Of a stretch of 64,000 nucleotides of DNA, positions 46,374-56,070 are shown piece by piece. Made by a program: the position numbers and the translations under genes. Within the stretch, counting starts at the first letter, position 1. Each line of letters begins with the position of its first letter. The stretch is taken from positions 62,001-126,000 of the forward strand of contig NCSJ02000035.1 in NCBI GenBank assembly GCA_002812745.2. The letters are read 5' to 3'. The DNA comes from Scytalidium lignicola (Eukaryota; Ascomycota; Leotiomycetes). The notes under the pieces are model-generated. The model ran no database searches and was not told the DNA's origin. It worked only from the letters and a program-made list of their open reading frames with translations.

Positions 46374-48229
46374 TTCCAATAGCCAGATTCGATAGTATGA
46401 TATGGAATTGCTGATACAGTTTTGAAATTAAAGTTCTGAATAAAAGTTTAGTAAGATGTTTCGTCTCACTCGATGTCCAGCTATCCTTCCGTTTATTCCT
46501 TCCTTCAAGTATTACAGCACTCTCAAATAAAGACGGAGATCTATTGAGATTAAGAGCTCTCTGGTCGATTTGCGGTAGCTGTAGCTAAGGCTCGCACTTC
46601 TAAGGAGGTAGAATATCTGAACTTCTACTTCTACCGTATCTATTCTTTATCTTGATCTATCAAAATTTCAGTATTAATATGATGGCATAGAATGGTATAC
46701 TATCACCTTATGTTTCTAAACAGTCGTATCTTGTTGACGTTATCTTGAAGTAATAACAGGATATGACACTAAGTAATGTTGGTGTACTAGGGAAGGTCAA
46801 GTAGCGAACATCAAGGCGTAATCCGCCAGTTAGAGATCGAACACGTTGAGGTTGGTCTTGAGATAATTCCGCGCGATCTAGATCCTATCAAAAAGCAGAG
46901 CTGAAAAAGGTTCAATGTTCGGGTGAGGAAGTGTTGTTGGAGATGATGAAAAGATCAGAAAACTAGTTCATCCATCCCAGTGGCCTGATGAACTGGTAAA
47001 TATCAAGAACGTGTAAGTTTAAGAAGTGGAATCAAAATCTTTCCGATGAATCAGTATGAATGGCGTGTACGCGTGTGGAAAAGATGTGTGTTCTAGGAGG
47101 CAGAGAGAAAAGTGAAATAATCCATTGACAATGTCAAGATTTTAGTTCCAGTTCAGGCACACAAACGGAAATCAACAATTTGCAACAAGAGAGCAACGCA
47201 GCACTCAAGTATTGACAGCACGTTTAATATCTCTATGCTTTGAATTATCCCATTGATCGCGCCTTCCGTGCACGGCATGCAGTCAACCATTATACTGTTT
47301 GTTATATCAACGTTCACATTTATTACAGCCTTCCTGTATAATAAAGTAATCTTCTTTCCTAGAAAGAAATATATCTAGTTAGCTCCAATACAGATTACAA
47401 CAGTGAAAGATATTTTTGTTATTAGACAGTGTCAAACTTCTACAACCTCTCTCCTATATTATTTTCACATGATGCCTTTCAAATTTAATCCTTTTCTTCC
47501 CTATTGAGTTTCTTTCCCCCAAGCAGCTATGGCATAACTTCACATTGCATTATAATCCTGTTTAACGAACTGAACTGTTACATACGACCATAGACTGAGG
47601 AATACTGGGCATCCCGTCCGCTCTGCCATACATAAGCCTCAGATCGGGAGATCAGTAGTTGGGTCGGTGACGACCAGCGAATACCTTCTGTTGTATGTTA
47701 TTTTATTTTTATACTTTTTTGGTATATTTTAAAAGCATGGTTGCGTAGATCTAAGTCATGGAACTTTGGTGGGGTTTGTGGTATTACACACTACGAAAAG
47801 GAGAGCATTGGGAGGAAGATTCAATATTTTTTTGGTATTAAAGCCTCATGGAAGTTAAATAAAATATATCCACATCCCAGATATGAATTTTGTTTATCTG
47901 CTTACTTTGGAAATGCAGTTCTGTAATATTAGCTGTGAATTAGAGACGATTTTCGGGAAAAAGATACGATATCACTGGACATTCTACAAGCAAAAAGCAT
48001 GCGATCAAACATTCACAAAATATTTAAGACACATCACGCAAAACATGTGAGGCGGCTCCAAAGTATTCATGACCAGTCTTCATTATCTATGTAGACTAAA
48101 GCCAGTCGGGTAGGTACCTCGGGAACAGTGCAGTATCTTTCCCAGGCACCTTTACAAACCACAACCCATGCCCAAGCAAGCCAACCATTTTACGCGCAAA
48201 GAAATGCAGAAAGAACCACGAAATCATAT
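46374..48229. other. Long intergenic stretch
   Basis: 1856 bp: upstream region of the Ulp2-like gene and 3' region of RPL4. AT-rich. The short ORF at 47741-47926 is not convincing. No tRNA or repeat identified by eye. Confidence 0.45.
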
Positions 48230-49627
48230 CTAATCCTCAGCCAAGACCTTCGCAAACAGACCCTTATTTGCTTGCTCAGGCTTGCCAGATTCCAGACCCT
48301 TCGTGCCAATCTTCTCCTTCGAGTAAGCTGCTGCGTAGGGGTTGAGTCTAAGCAGGACTTGCTTGTTGTGGAGAGGGTTCTTCTTCTGAACACCAGATCG
48401 CTTGGTTTTCGCATCGCCCTTGGCGGCGCGGATGACGCTCTGGATTTCAGAAGAGTTGATCAGACGGCCAATATCGGCCTGGTGGATGCTTGGATATGGG
48501 AGGAGGAAATCCTTCTTGAGAGCTGAAGGTTGGGTTGTGGAGCCATAGATGGTGTCCAAAGCCTTGAATGCAGCGGAGGTCCAGATAATGAATCGGCCGA
48601 GATGACCACCTGGAGCAAGTTGGAGGAGGTTAAGGACGAAGACGGAGCTGGTCTCCACACCTGGGATGTTGCGGAAAGCAGTAACGATCTCCTTGCCATC
48701 AACAGCTGGGTCGTAGACGACTAATGGGCCACGACGTTGGCGGTAACGGCGGCCACGGAGCTTACCCTTACCGGCACGGAGCTTGCGGGAGGCCTTGACC
48801 TTGTCGACATCGTCGGATGCGCCTACGGATCGAGAAGTTCGAGAGCAGCAGAAGTCTTAGAGATGGAGGCACTAGAGAAGACCTCAGAGTTGATAACAAG
48901 AGGGACTTCTGGGACATTGGAGACTTGGTGGCCACGGGCAAGGAGGAGAGCTGGGACGGAAGAGGCAGCCAGGGCTGAAGCAGTTGCGAATCGCTTCTGG
49001 CCGAGGTTGATCTTAACATTCCACCGTCTCCAGGTCTTTGTAGGAGCGAACATGCGACCAGATCTGCACATGTTACCGAAAGCAGCTTGACCAGCACGGT
49101 GGGTTCCTCCACCAGAGACACGAGGAATACGGGCAACAGCACGACCTATAAATCAGAATAAAATATCAGCCACTATCCCGACCAATCCAAAGCATCATTT
49201 CCTCAATTCTCGGTGCTTTCTAACACAAATTGCCTCCAAATCCAAATTCGTCCCAGCAATTGGGCTAGAATTTCAAGAAACAGGTAAACTAACCGGTACC
49301 CCAGGACTCAGCAGAGGTTTGGTGACCAGCCTTCTCGCTCACGGCATATGGTTGACGCTTGTTCTTCGCAACACCAGTATGTACGGTCTGAACGATATCA
49401 GGTCGGATGGGGGAGGCGAAGACCTAAATCCAATAGGATACAAAATCAGCTTTCGTTCAAACTCAATTTCAATTTTCAGTTCCAATTTCCCCTTCCTTCT
49501 AATCCCACACAAGCTTCTACACACTAGTGACTTTCAAGGAAAAGATTTGTACCTTTGGCAGAGGGTGAGTAGCACCGCTGGGGGTGCCATCGGCGGAGAG
49601 GATGGTGACAGTAGGTCGGGTAGCCAT
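48230..49627 (-). CDS. RPL4: 60S ribosomal protein L4 (uL4), one-base frameshift in this sequence
   Basis: Large-subunit ribosomal protein uL4. Minus-strand exons 49627-49553, 49423-49294 and 49145-48230. The exon starts are [39 protein letters not shown] and [20 protein letters not shown]; donors are GTACAA and GTTAGT. Sequences downstream are diagnostic ([56 protein letters not shown]). At 48829-48832 the frame slips. Upstream reads TSAALELL, the family continuation [15 protein letters not shown] is in the +1 frame, and the exon lengths sum to one base short. Corrected length is 373 aa. The gene is essential, so a base missing from this sequence is far likelier than a real mutation. The two introns (129 and 148 nt) are longer than the local norm, as is common in ribosomal-protein genes. 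Confidence 0.93.
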
Positions 49628-50223
49628 CTCGACGAGTTGCTGATGGCTCTGTCGTTGGGTGTTGGTCGTCGGGTGTTGGTCGTCGAGGAATTGTCGATCG
49701 AAGGTTTCGGAGGTTTCCCAACTTTCGCGAGGGCTACTTGAATTTCGAAATATTTTGGCGTGTGGGAGGGTTTGCTAAGCGAGTGTGCGATTAAGGCAGT
49801 AAGGCCACAATATCGGACTCCTACCTCAGGCCCAAAGTATAATTTGGCGGTGCGAGTGCCTTGTAATCACGGCGACTTTTAGGCTATTAATGGCAGTACA
49901 ATAACATCAATATAATATTATAATGTAAACACAACTGAGTTATTTAAAAAAAAATCGATTTTGTTTATAATTATAAAATTGAATTTTTTATCTTTATCCT
50001 CTCGGACTCCACTACGCCTTTTAACGTCGTTGCCTTAGGCCTAAAATAACTCTGATGCGTGACTGGTAGAAGGGAAGTTTTAAGTGGATAATATTCTTAG
50101 ACGTTGATTTTGCCTGGCAAGTTTAAGTGAGTGGGGTCCGAGGGGATAGAATAGAATAATCTTAATAAGCAAGTTTCTCTATTATAAATAAAAACAAAAA
50201 AAAATGTAAAAAAGCAGTCAAGT
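49628..50223. repeat. Repeat-rich island between RPL4 and tRNA-Leu
   Basis: It contains the AGTGCCTTGTAATCACGG end motif at 49855-49872, shared with the element at 33565. It also has an imperfect inverted repeat: TATCCTCTCGGACTCCACT near 49996-50014 against AGTGGGGTCCGAGGGGATA near 50130-50148. A related TCGGACTCCTACCTCAGGCCCAAAGTATAA copy lies near 49813. The pattern suggests nested, decayed short transposons next to a tRNA gene. Confidence 0.5.
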
Positions 50224-50370
50224 GAACAGAGTGGGACTCGAACCCACGCCACTTTCGTGACCAGGAAATGTTGTTAAGATAAACCTTAACCTGGCGCCAT
50301 AACCTATAACTTGTTAGTCATAACCGTAAGTAGTCGCTTCGAATTTGCGTACCAGCTCGGCCATCTGTCC
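50224..50370 (-). tRNA. tRNA-Leu(AAG) with anticodon-loop intron and a 49-nt D-loop insertion
   Basis: Class II tRNA. The acceptor stem GGACAGA pairs with TCTGTTC (one G-U). Box A TGGCCGAGCTGG and box B GGTTCGAGTCC are both intact. The anticodon stem CCAGG/CCTGG closes a loop with T33 and anticodon AAG. A 17-nt intron (50283-50267) sits at the canonical 37/38 site, and its CTTAA pairs with the anticodon. The variable arm is TCAC-GAAA-GTG and the T-arm GTGGG/CCCAC. The D-loop is interrupted by 49 nt (50352-50304) beginning GTACGC, containing TGACTAAC and ending TATAG. Removing it gives GCCG-AGCTGGTTA-TGGC, a normal D-arm with A14, G18, G19 and A21. The mature length would be 81 nt without CCA. 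Confidence 0.88.
50304..50352 (-). other. Intron-like insertion inside the tRNA D-loop
   Basis: 49 nt with a spliceosomal-type layout: donor GTACGC, branch TGACTAAC ending 9 nt before the 3' end, acceptor TATAG. The trinucleotide GGT stands at both borders, so the exact cut could shift by up to three bases, and a 3-bp duplication is an alternative reading. Its length matches the mRNA introns of this window (44-59 nt). Confidence 0.65.
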
Positions 50371-51016
50371 TTTGTTGATTGATGAATATATTCCTAAATT
50401 AACTAATAAGCTTTGCAAAAGAAATTTCCACGAGTGAGCCAGCTATTTAATTTTCATTTTCCTGTTGATTGATGGCAGCTTCGTTATGCTTATAGTCACA
50501 GCACCAGAAACCTTGATTTTAATACAAACTGACTTGCAAGCCTTTTGGGATTTTAACTGTTGTGGGCATACATAAGGGGCGCAAGAAATGACTGGTTCAC
50601 CCCCTGCAAGGCTATAGACCAATCAAGTGCTCTGCCTTGCGGCAATAACAGACATTTCAGGCATCAAAAGGAACATATTGCGCCTAAGTAACAATGTCCA
50701 GCAGATGGATTTCACTCGCAAGATCACGACTGAAGCAAATTGGTAAAAAGTTTAGAGATGCTCTTAATTACCTAATTTGGTACGATATATATAATCATTC
50801 TGTCCAATAATATGCCCTTATGGATAGTGTTGCATCAAAGCACTAAGCGCCTCAGACCGTTTACGCCGATCCCACCAAGCCCATCCCAAACAAATCATAT
50901 GCGGAGTAGGAGTCGTATATGAATAAAATGTCATCAGCAAACATTAACAAAGAAGCGAAACTCCAAAAACCTGCGCAATGCTATTCTCAATATCATCATG
51001 CCACATATTTTCTTCT
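50371..51016. other. Intergenic, tRNA upstream region
   Basis: 646 bp; AT-rich with no gene recognised. It lies 5' of the tRNA gene and 3' of the serine-rich protein gene. Confidence 0.4.
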
Positions 51017-52216
51017 TTATCGTCTCATGCTCTTCCTCTTCCCTGTGAATATGGCTGCTTTCAAACCCTTCGAAGTCGAGGTGGATGGTGGAGGTGGAGG
51101 CGGACCTTTGATGGCATTCTTCATGATATCCCCGTACTTCACTGGGCCTTTCTTCTCAGCTGGAGCAGCAGGAGCGGGACATTGATCTTGCATGAATTCA
51201 TTTCGCTTATCCAGCTCTTCTTTTTCTTCTTTGGCAGCAGCTCTGGCGGCACGCAGGTCACCGGGCATTGCACCACTAGCTATATATGCTAGATTCATCT
51301 TCGGCATGCTTGGATAGCGAGCACGACTCAGAGTTTTTACACTGCGCTTCCATGCTGATGTAGGTCTGCTTAACGATGTTTTTGGTGATTCAATAGGTGT
51401 ATCCCATTCTGGTACTAAAGGGTAACCTCTTTCCAGGATTTCAGGGGCTGAGAATGGATCATTGTTGAGAGCAGGATAGGTTTGTTTCGTGATGAGGGAG
51501 GGTAAGTTTGCCAGTTTGCTACTCTTTCGCGGTGGATGTGTGATGCTAGCAGTAGGCTGTGGTGAGATGAATGAAGAGATGGTTGATGCTAAGGAGTACC
51601 GTCTTGATCCAGATATGGAGGAGCTGCGGTTCGAGCGTCGACGAGACGCGACAGTATCGAGGGGTTGAAGTGTTGAATCAATTGAATTCTGGCTTGAATG
51701 GGTACGGCAGGACTGGTTGGAATGTGTGGTGATCTCGACAATCTGAGGCTTTGTCACAAGAGTTATAGAGACAACTCGAGCTGTCGCTTCCTGGCTTTTC
51801 CTGCTCGAGGCTGGAGAGACAGGGCCCCCATTGCCATCAAATTCCAGGAACGACCCTTCATACTCATCCGCACTCTCTGATGCATCTTCTTCACTCGACA
51901 GGTACATCTCATGGGGATCAGACGCCATAGATTGTCGTCCAGTAATCTGCGATTCCTTGTTCTCTGGAACATCCATATTCTGTAAGTCCATCATCACGCC
52001 TTCAAGCAACATTGATACTCGTTTCTCAGCACCCGGTGCTAACGCCGGAGGCTGGAGAGCCTTCATCGGCCGTTCCATATCATCAATTCGTTCCTCCATG
52101 ATATTCTTACGACTCTCATAGCTCATATCATTCAAACTCTCTGTATCTGACCGCTCAACTGTCGTGGACTCATCTCTATGTTCGACAGGAGGGAGATGGT
52201 TCGCAATGAGAGGCAT
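51017..52216 (-). CDS. Unrecognised serine/proline-rich fungal protein
   Basis: Single-exon ORF of 399 aa, start MPLIANHLPPVEHRDES. No catalytic domain recognised. An acidic N-terminal third (SSEEDASESADEYEGSFLEF) is followed by Ser-rich basic stretches (SRRRSNRSSSISGSRRYSLAS), a segment with WDTPIESPKTSLSRPTSAWKRSVKTLSRARYPSMPKMNLAY, and a helix RAARAAAKEEKEELDKRNEFMQ. The end carries KKGPVKYGDIMKNAIKGPPPPPPST and a basic tail KRKSMRR. The polyproline run and conserved-looking C-terminal block suggest a scaffold or cytoskeleton-linked role, but this is only a guess. Codon use and length support a real gene. Confidence 0.75.
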   Translation of the reverse strand: MPLIANHLPPVEHRDESTTVERSDTESLNDMSYESRKNIMEERIDDMERPMKALQPPALAPGAEKRVSMLLEGVMMDLQNMDVPENKESQITGRQSMASDPHEMYLSSEEDASESADEYEGSFLEFDGNGGPVSPASSRKSQEATARVVSITLVTKPQIVEITTHSNQSCRTHSSQNSIDSTLQPLDTVASRRRSNRSSSISGSRRYSLASTISSFISPQPTASITHPPRKSSKLANLPSLITKQTYPALNNDPFSAPEILERGYPLVPEWDTPIESPKTSLSRPTSAWKRSVKTLSRARYPSMPKMNLAYIASGAMPGDLRAARAAAKEEKEELDKRNEFMQDQCPAPAAPAEKKGPVKYGDIMKNAIKGPPPPPPSTSTSKGLKAAIFTGKRKSMRR

Positions 52217-53955
52217 ACCGGTGCTGGTAACTAAATTTGGCCGCTAAATCTCCTTTCCCCTGGCTCTAGTTGGCGATCCTTTGAAGATCCCTGCTTCTAG
52301 TTTAAATATCGAATCAACTCGTAACAAACAAAGGCTAGTTCCTTCCAGAGGGGTCGTCTATTCCGGCCAGCAGGAGGTATTGAGTTCTTACAAAGCCAAG
52401 TTTAGATCAAAGAGCTCGATAGGAAATAAGTGGGCTCCTGTATGATGATATAGAATCTCTACAGTAGCAAACTCAGAAGAAGTGTCAAAGGAGAGAAACG
52501 ACGGGTCCCGGCATGGTACTGTAGCTCCCAAGGAGGTGGATACTCCGTAGACCGTTTCAGATCCCTATCAGAACGGGGGTCTGGCGAAACGATCAACCGG
52601 ACCCTGGATGTTCTTCAATATCGAGATCACTCCACGGTCTAACAGTTAAAAAGACGGGACGAACTCGAAACAGAGCGGGTTAGGAAAGGGAGCAAGTAAG
52701 CAACCGCAGTCAAAACCTAAGCAGCAAGAGGCCTCGAGGGAGAGGGTTGGAGGTGTGCGATAGCAGGAGGCAGTTGTTTCCCCTTTATGCCAGCACGAGC
52801 GTGAACGCAACGCTCACAGGATGGGTGTGCACGCCACCCTTGCAGGGCACACACGTACAGTACATCGTACAGCAGTTCCCACCTCCATGATGAGATGCAT
52901 GCATGCAAGACCACACCTAAAATTTTCTTTCCTTCTTCTGCTACGGACGTTGAGTGGTGCGTCGCTGAGTTTCTACACCCGCTGTGCAGTCAAACAGCAG
53001 TGACACGAAGGAAGCCTCTCTCAGCGCGCCGAAGTCCCAAGTCCCGGCCAGACGGTGCCTCGCACCCGGATTGGCTGCAGCGGTCGAGCAGGGGGGTACA
53101 GNACCCTGGTTAATNTGTATACGCTCGGCCAGTACTGCAAGGCTACCTCGAGCTGCCACGGCGCGTTGGTGGGTGCCCAAAGTATCTGCGATGTAGCAGT
53201 CCTGGTTTCTGCCCCCCAACTTGCCAGACCAGACCACGCCCGACATTATTAACTTAACTTTTCCTACAGTCACTTATTGGCACTTATTGGCACCACCCCT
53301 CCCTCCTTCTCCTTCTCCTCCCTCTCTTTTCATCCCCTAGGTATTTCCCCTTACGGCTTTGACCTTGACCTGCCCTTTATTCCCCTAGCACGGGACCACC
53401 GCAACCCGCCGGACTGCAACCAGCTAGATAATTACTACGGGTGTCCACTACCCAAAAGTACGACCCAGCTGCCAGAGCTAAACCAAGCACCCAAGCTACT
53501 ACTACTGCTACTACTTACTGTGTACGCACCCGGCCAAACCCTCCCACGACCCACTCGCTACCCTTCACCGATTCAAAGCACCAGCCTCCTCCTGCTCCTG
53601 CTCTTCCTCCTCCTCCTCCTCCCCCATCTCACTCATTTCAACCTTCTCTATCTCTAAACTCCTCCAATCCTCCCTCCACCACTGACTTAGCCATCATTGA
53701 CGACGCCGCCCCCGGTCGGCCTCTTTGGATGTAGCTTCGATCTCTCTCCAAGCTGTCCGAAGTTTGAAGAATCTTTCTTGCAACTCCTCCATAATATCAA
53801 TATATATATTTTCTTTTCTTTTTCCTGTTTTGGCGGGCAATTCCATTCTCTCCAGCCACTTTGCACGCGGGCCCCCGCTTCCACAGCAATCCTCGAACCC
53901 CGCGCAATCTCTCCTGCCAGGCATCCTCTCGCGCCAGCAACTCTCTTCTCACCAG
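52217..53955. promoter_or_regulatory. Divergent region with very long pyrimidine-rich leader of the CCCH gene
   Basis: 1739 bp between divergent starts. Two Ns (53102, 53115) lie outside homopolymers and may mark a poor assembly join. From about 53290 the plus strand is strongly C/T-rich, with a CTCCTC run at about 53584-53625, typical of long fungal 5' leaders. Several open frames in this part (e.g. 53277-53657) are low-complexity and could act as uORFs. A 10-bp direct repeat CACTTATTGG occurs twice near 53272-53291. Confidence 0.45.
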
Positions 53956-56070
53956 ATGCTCAGCAACAGTCCAGTGCCTCATTTTGGTCCTGGAGCGGGC
54001 AACAGCGTGATGAATTCCACCATGACCACCGAGTATCGCCATATGAGCACCGGCAGTCTCACTATCCCGAACGGGCTCGGACCTCAGAACGGTGCCGTGA
54101 ACAACGGGCAGCCGCAGATGATGGGCGCACCGCGATTCGAAGGTCCACGGAGTCCACCGGCGAAGCAAAGTACGTCCCCAGGAATGAGCGTCATTAGTCT
54201 GAGCTGGCGATGGCGGTGTGTCTTGGGCGTTGTCTTGTTTCTCTTTTACTGACGTATGCTACGTGCGATCACAGATACCTCTCACGTTCCGTGCAAATTC
54301 TACCGACAAGGCGCCTGCCAGGCTGGCAAAGCATGCCCTTTCAGCCATGACCTGGCCACCACCGCCGACAATATCTGCAAGTACTTTGCAAAGGTGAGCG
54401 AGCACCCGCTCCATTGGAGCCGTCGCGAAAGCTCTCTGCATCATAGTTTGCTAAGAAAAGAATTTTTTTTTTTTTTTTACCAGGGCAACTGCAAATTCGG
54501 TCACAAATGCGCCAACATTCACGTTCTACCCGACGGTCGACGAGTACAATACGGCAAGGGCGGTCCGATTGGCATAGGAGCTCCCTTGAATATTGGAGGT
54601 CGACAGAATTCCGACCCGTACCAAGGACAGAGCTCCCTCACCACCTCCTTCATCCGCGCCAATGTCGTTCCCCCGAGTCCTTTCAGCCCCCAATACTCAC
54701 CCTTCCAGAGCCAGGACGACAATTTTGCCTCCCAGAACGGACGACAGCAGAGCATAGATATCGGGGTTCCAGTGATCGATACAACCACATATGCTTCACA
54801 CCAGGGTTCAGCGTACGGATCGCCGAGAGAGGACGAGATGAGTCGGTTTGGACTGGGCATGTCACCGGGTACAAAAGGTCTGAGTGTTCTAGATGCTCCA
54901 TTACCTGCTTCCTTTGATAGCAATGGAGTGTCGTGGATTGCCAGACACGGTCCGATCGCTTCATCCGTCCCGTCCAAGTTCGGCCTGGAATCTCCACCTC
55001 AATCGCTCAGTGCGGCCCGAGATGGACGAACCTCGGAAGCTCTCAAGAATTTGCACAGTTCTGCTTTTGGAGACGATACTCGCGACCGTTTTAACGGCAT
55101 TGCTGCCTCTCCACCAGCCTTACCCGCCGAAGAATATTTTGGTAAGCGTGTCATGCACTCTCATCGCCTTCCCAAGACCAAGGTGATGTCTGCCAGCCTA
55201 CCAAAAGCAGTGGACCAAGACTGGGAAGCGGCATTCACATTCGAAGAAGATTACCTTCCCGAGACTCTCAAGGACCTCATGACGCCGCAAGAGAAAGCTC
55301 GTCGTGGCTCTAGAGCAGCAGATGATGACCTGGGAAGATTTAACCACACCGGAAGTGGAACCGGCACACCAAACAACGAATCGACTAGTAAATTCGGGTC
55401 GCCATCAAACGCAAGCCCGTCGAGATGGGGTCCATTGTTCCAACGACACCAGCAGCAGAAAGAAGAGGAGGAGCGGGCTGCTGCCTTAAGAGGCTCAGCA
55501 TTTGGCCATGTCGGATCTCCACTGAGAAATTCATCCCTCCACGCTGATATCAACGGTATCACAAGCACCGCTCCCAGCACACGCGCCATTGCCCGCCCTA
55601 CAAACAGCTCTGGGGACTCCTCACCTTACCTCGCTTCCCCACCACGCCAGTCCTCCATGTCCATCATCAGCCAACAATTACAGCGCACACGTCTCTCCGG
55701 CTCTGACAGTTCCGGCCTACATCCAATAGCAGCCTCCCGGACTCCAGTTGGGGCAACTACACCACGATCAGGCCTAGGTGAGAGACAGGTGAGCTCAACT
55801 ATTTCGAGCACAAGATTTACTACCCCAATTGACGAGGAGCAAGGGGTATTTGATATGGATGGGGTAGAAGATGAAGACGTGAAAAGAGGAAATGACAAGA
55901 AGAAGGATTTGTCGTGGGGTTTGAATGGCGGTGCGAGCAGCAAAGTTAGCAGTTTTGGGGTGATTGGAGCAAAGAGTAGTAGCACAGGCAGTGGAACAAC
56001 GACGAGCAACGGTGGAACGAATGGTGTGAGTGGATCAAACACGCTCGCCGAAAATATGCTTGGAAGGTGA
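53956..56070 (+). CDS. Two-CCCH zinc-finger protein (Lee1-like)
   Basis: Predicted RNA-binding regulator. Exons 53956-54169, 54275-54393 and 54484-56070 give 639 aa. Donors GTACGT and GTGAGC, phases fit. The start MLSNSPVPHFGPGAG is my choice; the same frame is open upstream to 53725, so a longer N-terminus or an upstream exon is possible. Two tandem CCCH fingers are split by an intron. The first is C-KFYRQGA-C-QAGKA-C-PFSH; the second begins ICKYFAK at the end of exon 2 and continues GNCKFGHKCANIH at the start of exon 3. The rest is low-complexity, Ser/Gly/Pro-rich, with one conserved-looking core (SWEAAFTFEED-like: DWEAAFTFEEDYLPETLKDLMTPQEKARR). It resembles yeast Lee1 in the finger region. 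Confidence 0.85.

Noticed and set aside
49146..49293. Possible intronic C/D-box snoRNA in RPL4 intron 2
   Set aside because: An ATGATG and later CTGA can be found, but the spacing is too short and no terminal stem is seen.
53270..53291. CACTTATTGG direct repeat as a target-site duplication
   Set aside because: Copies are immediately adjacent with nothing inserted between them; a simple tandem duplication is enough.
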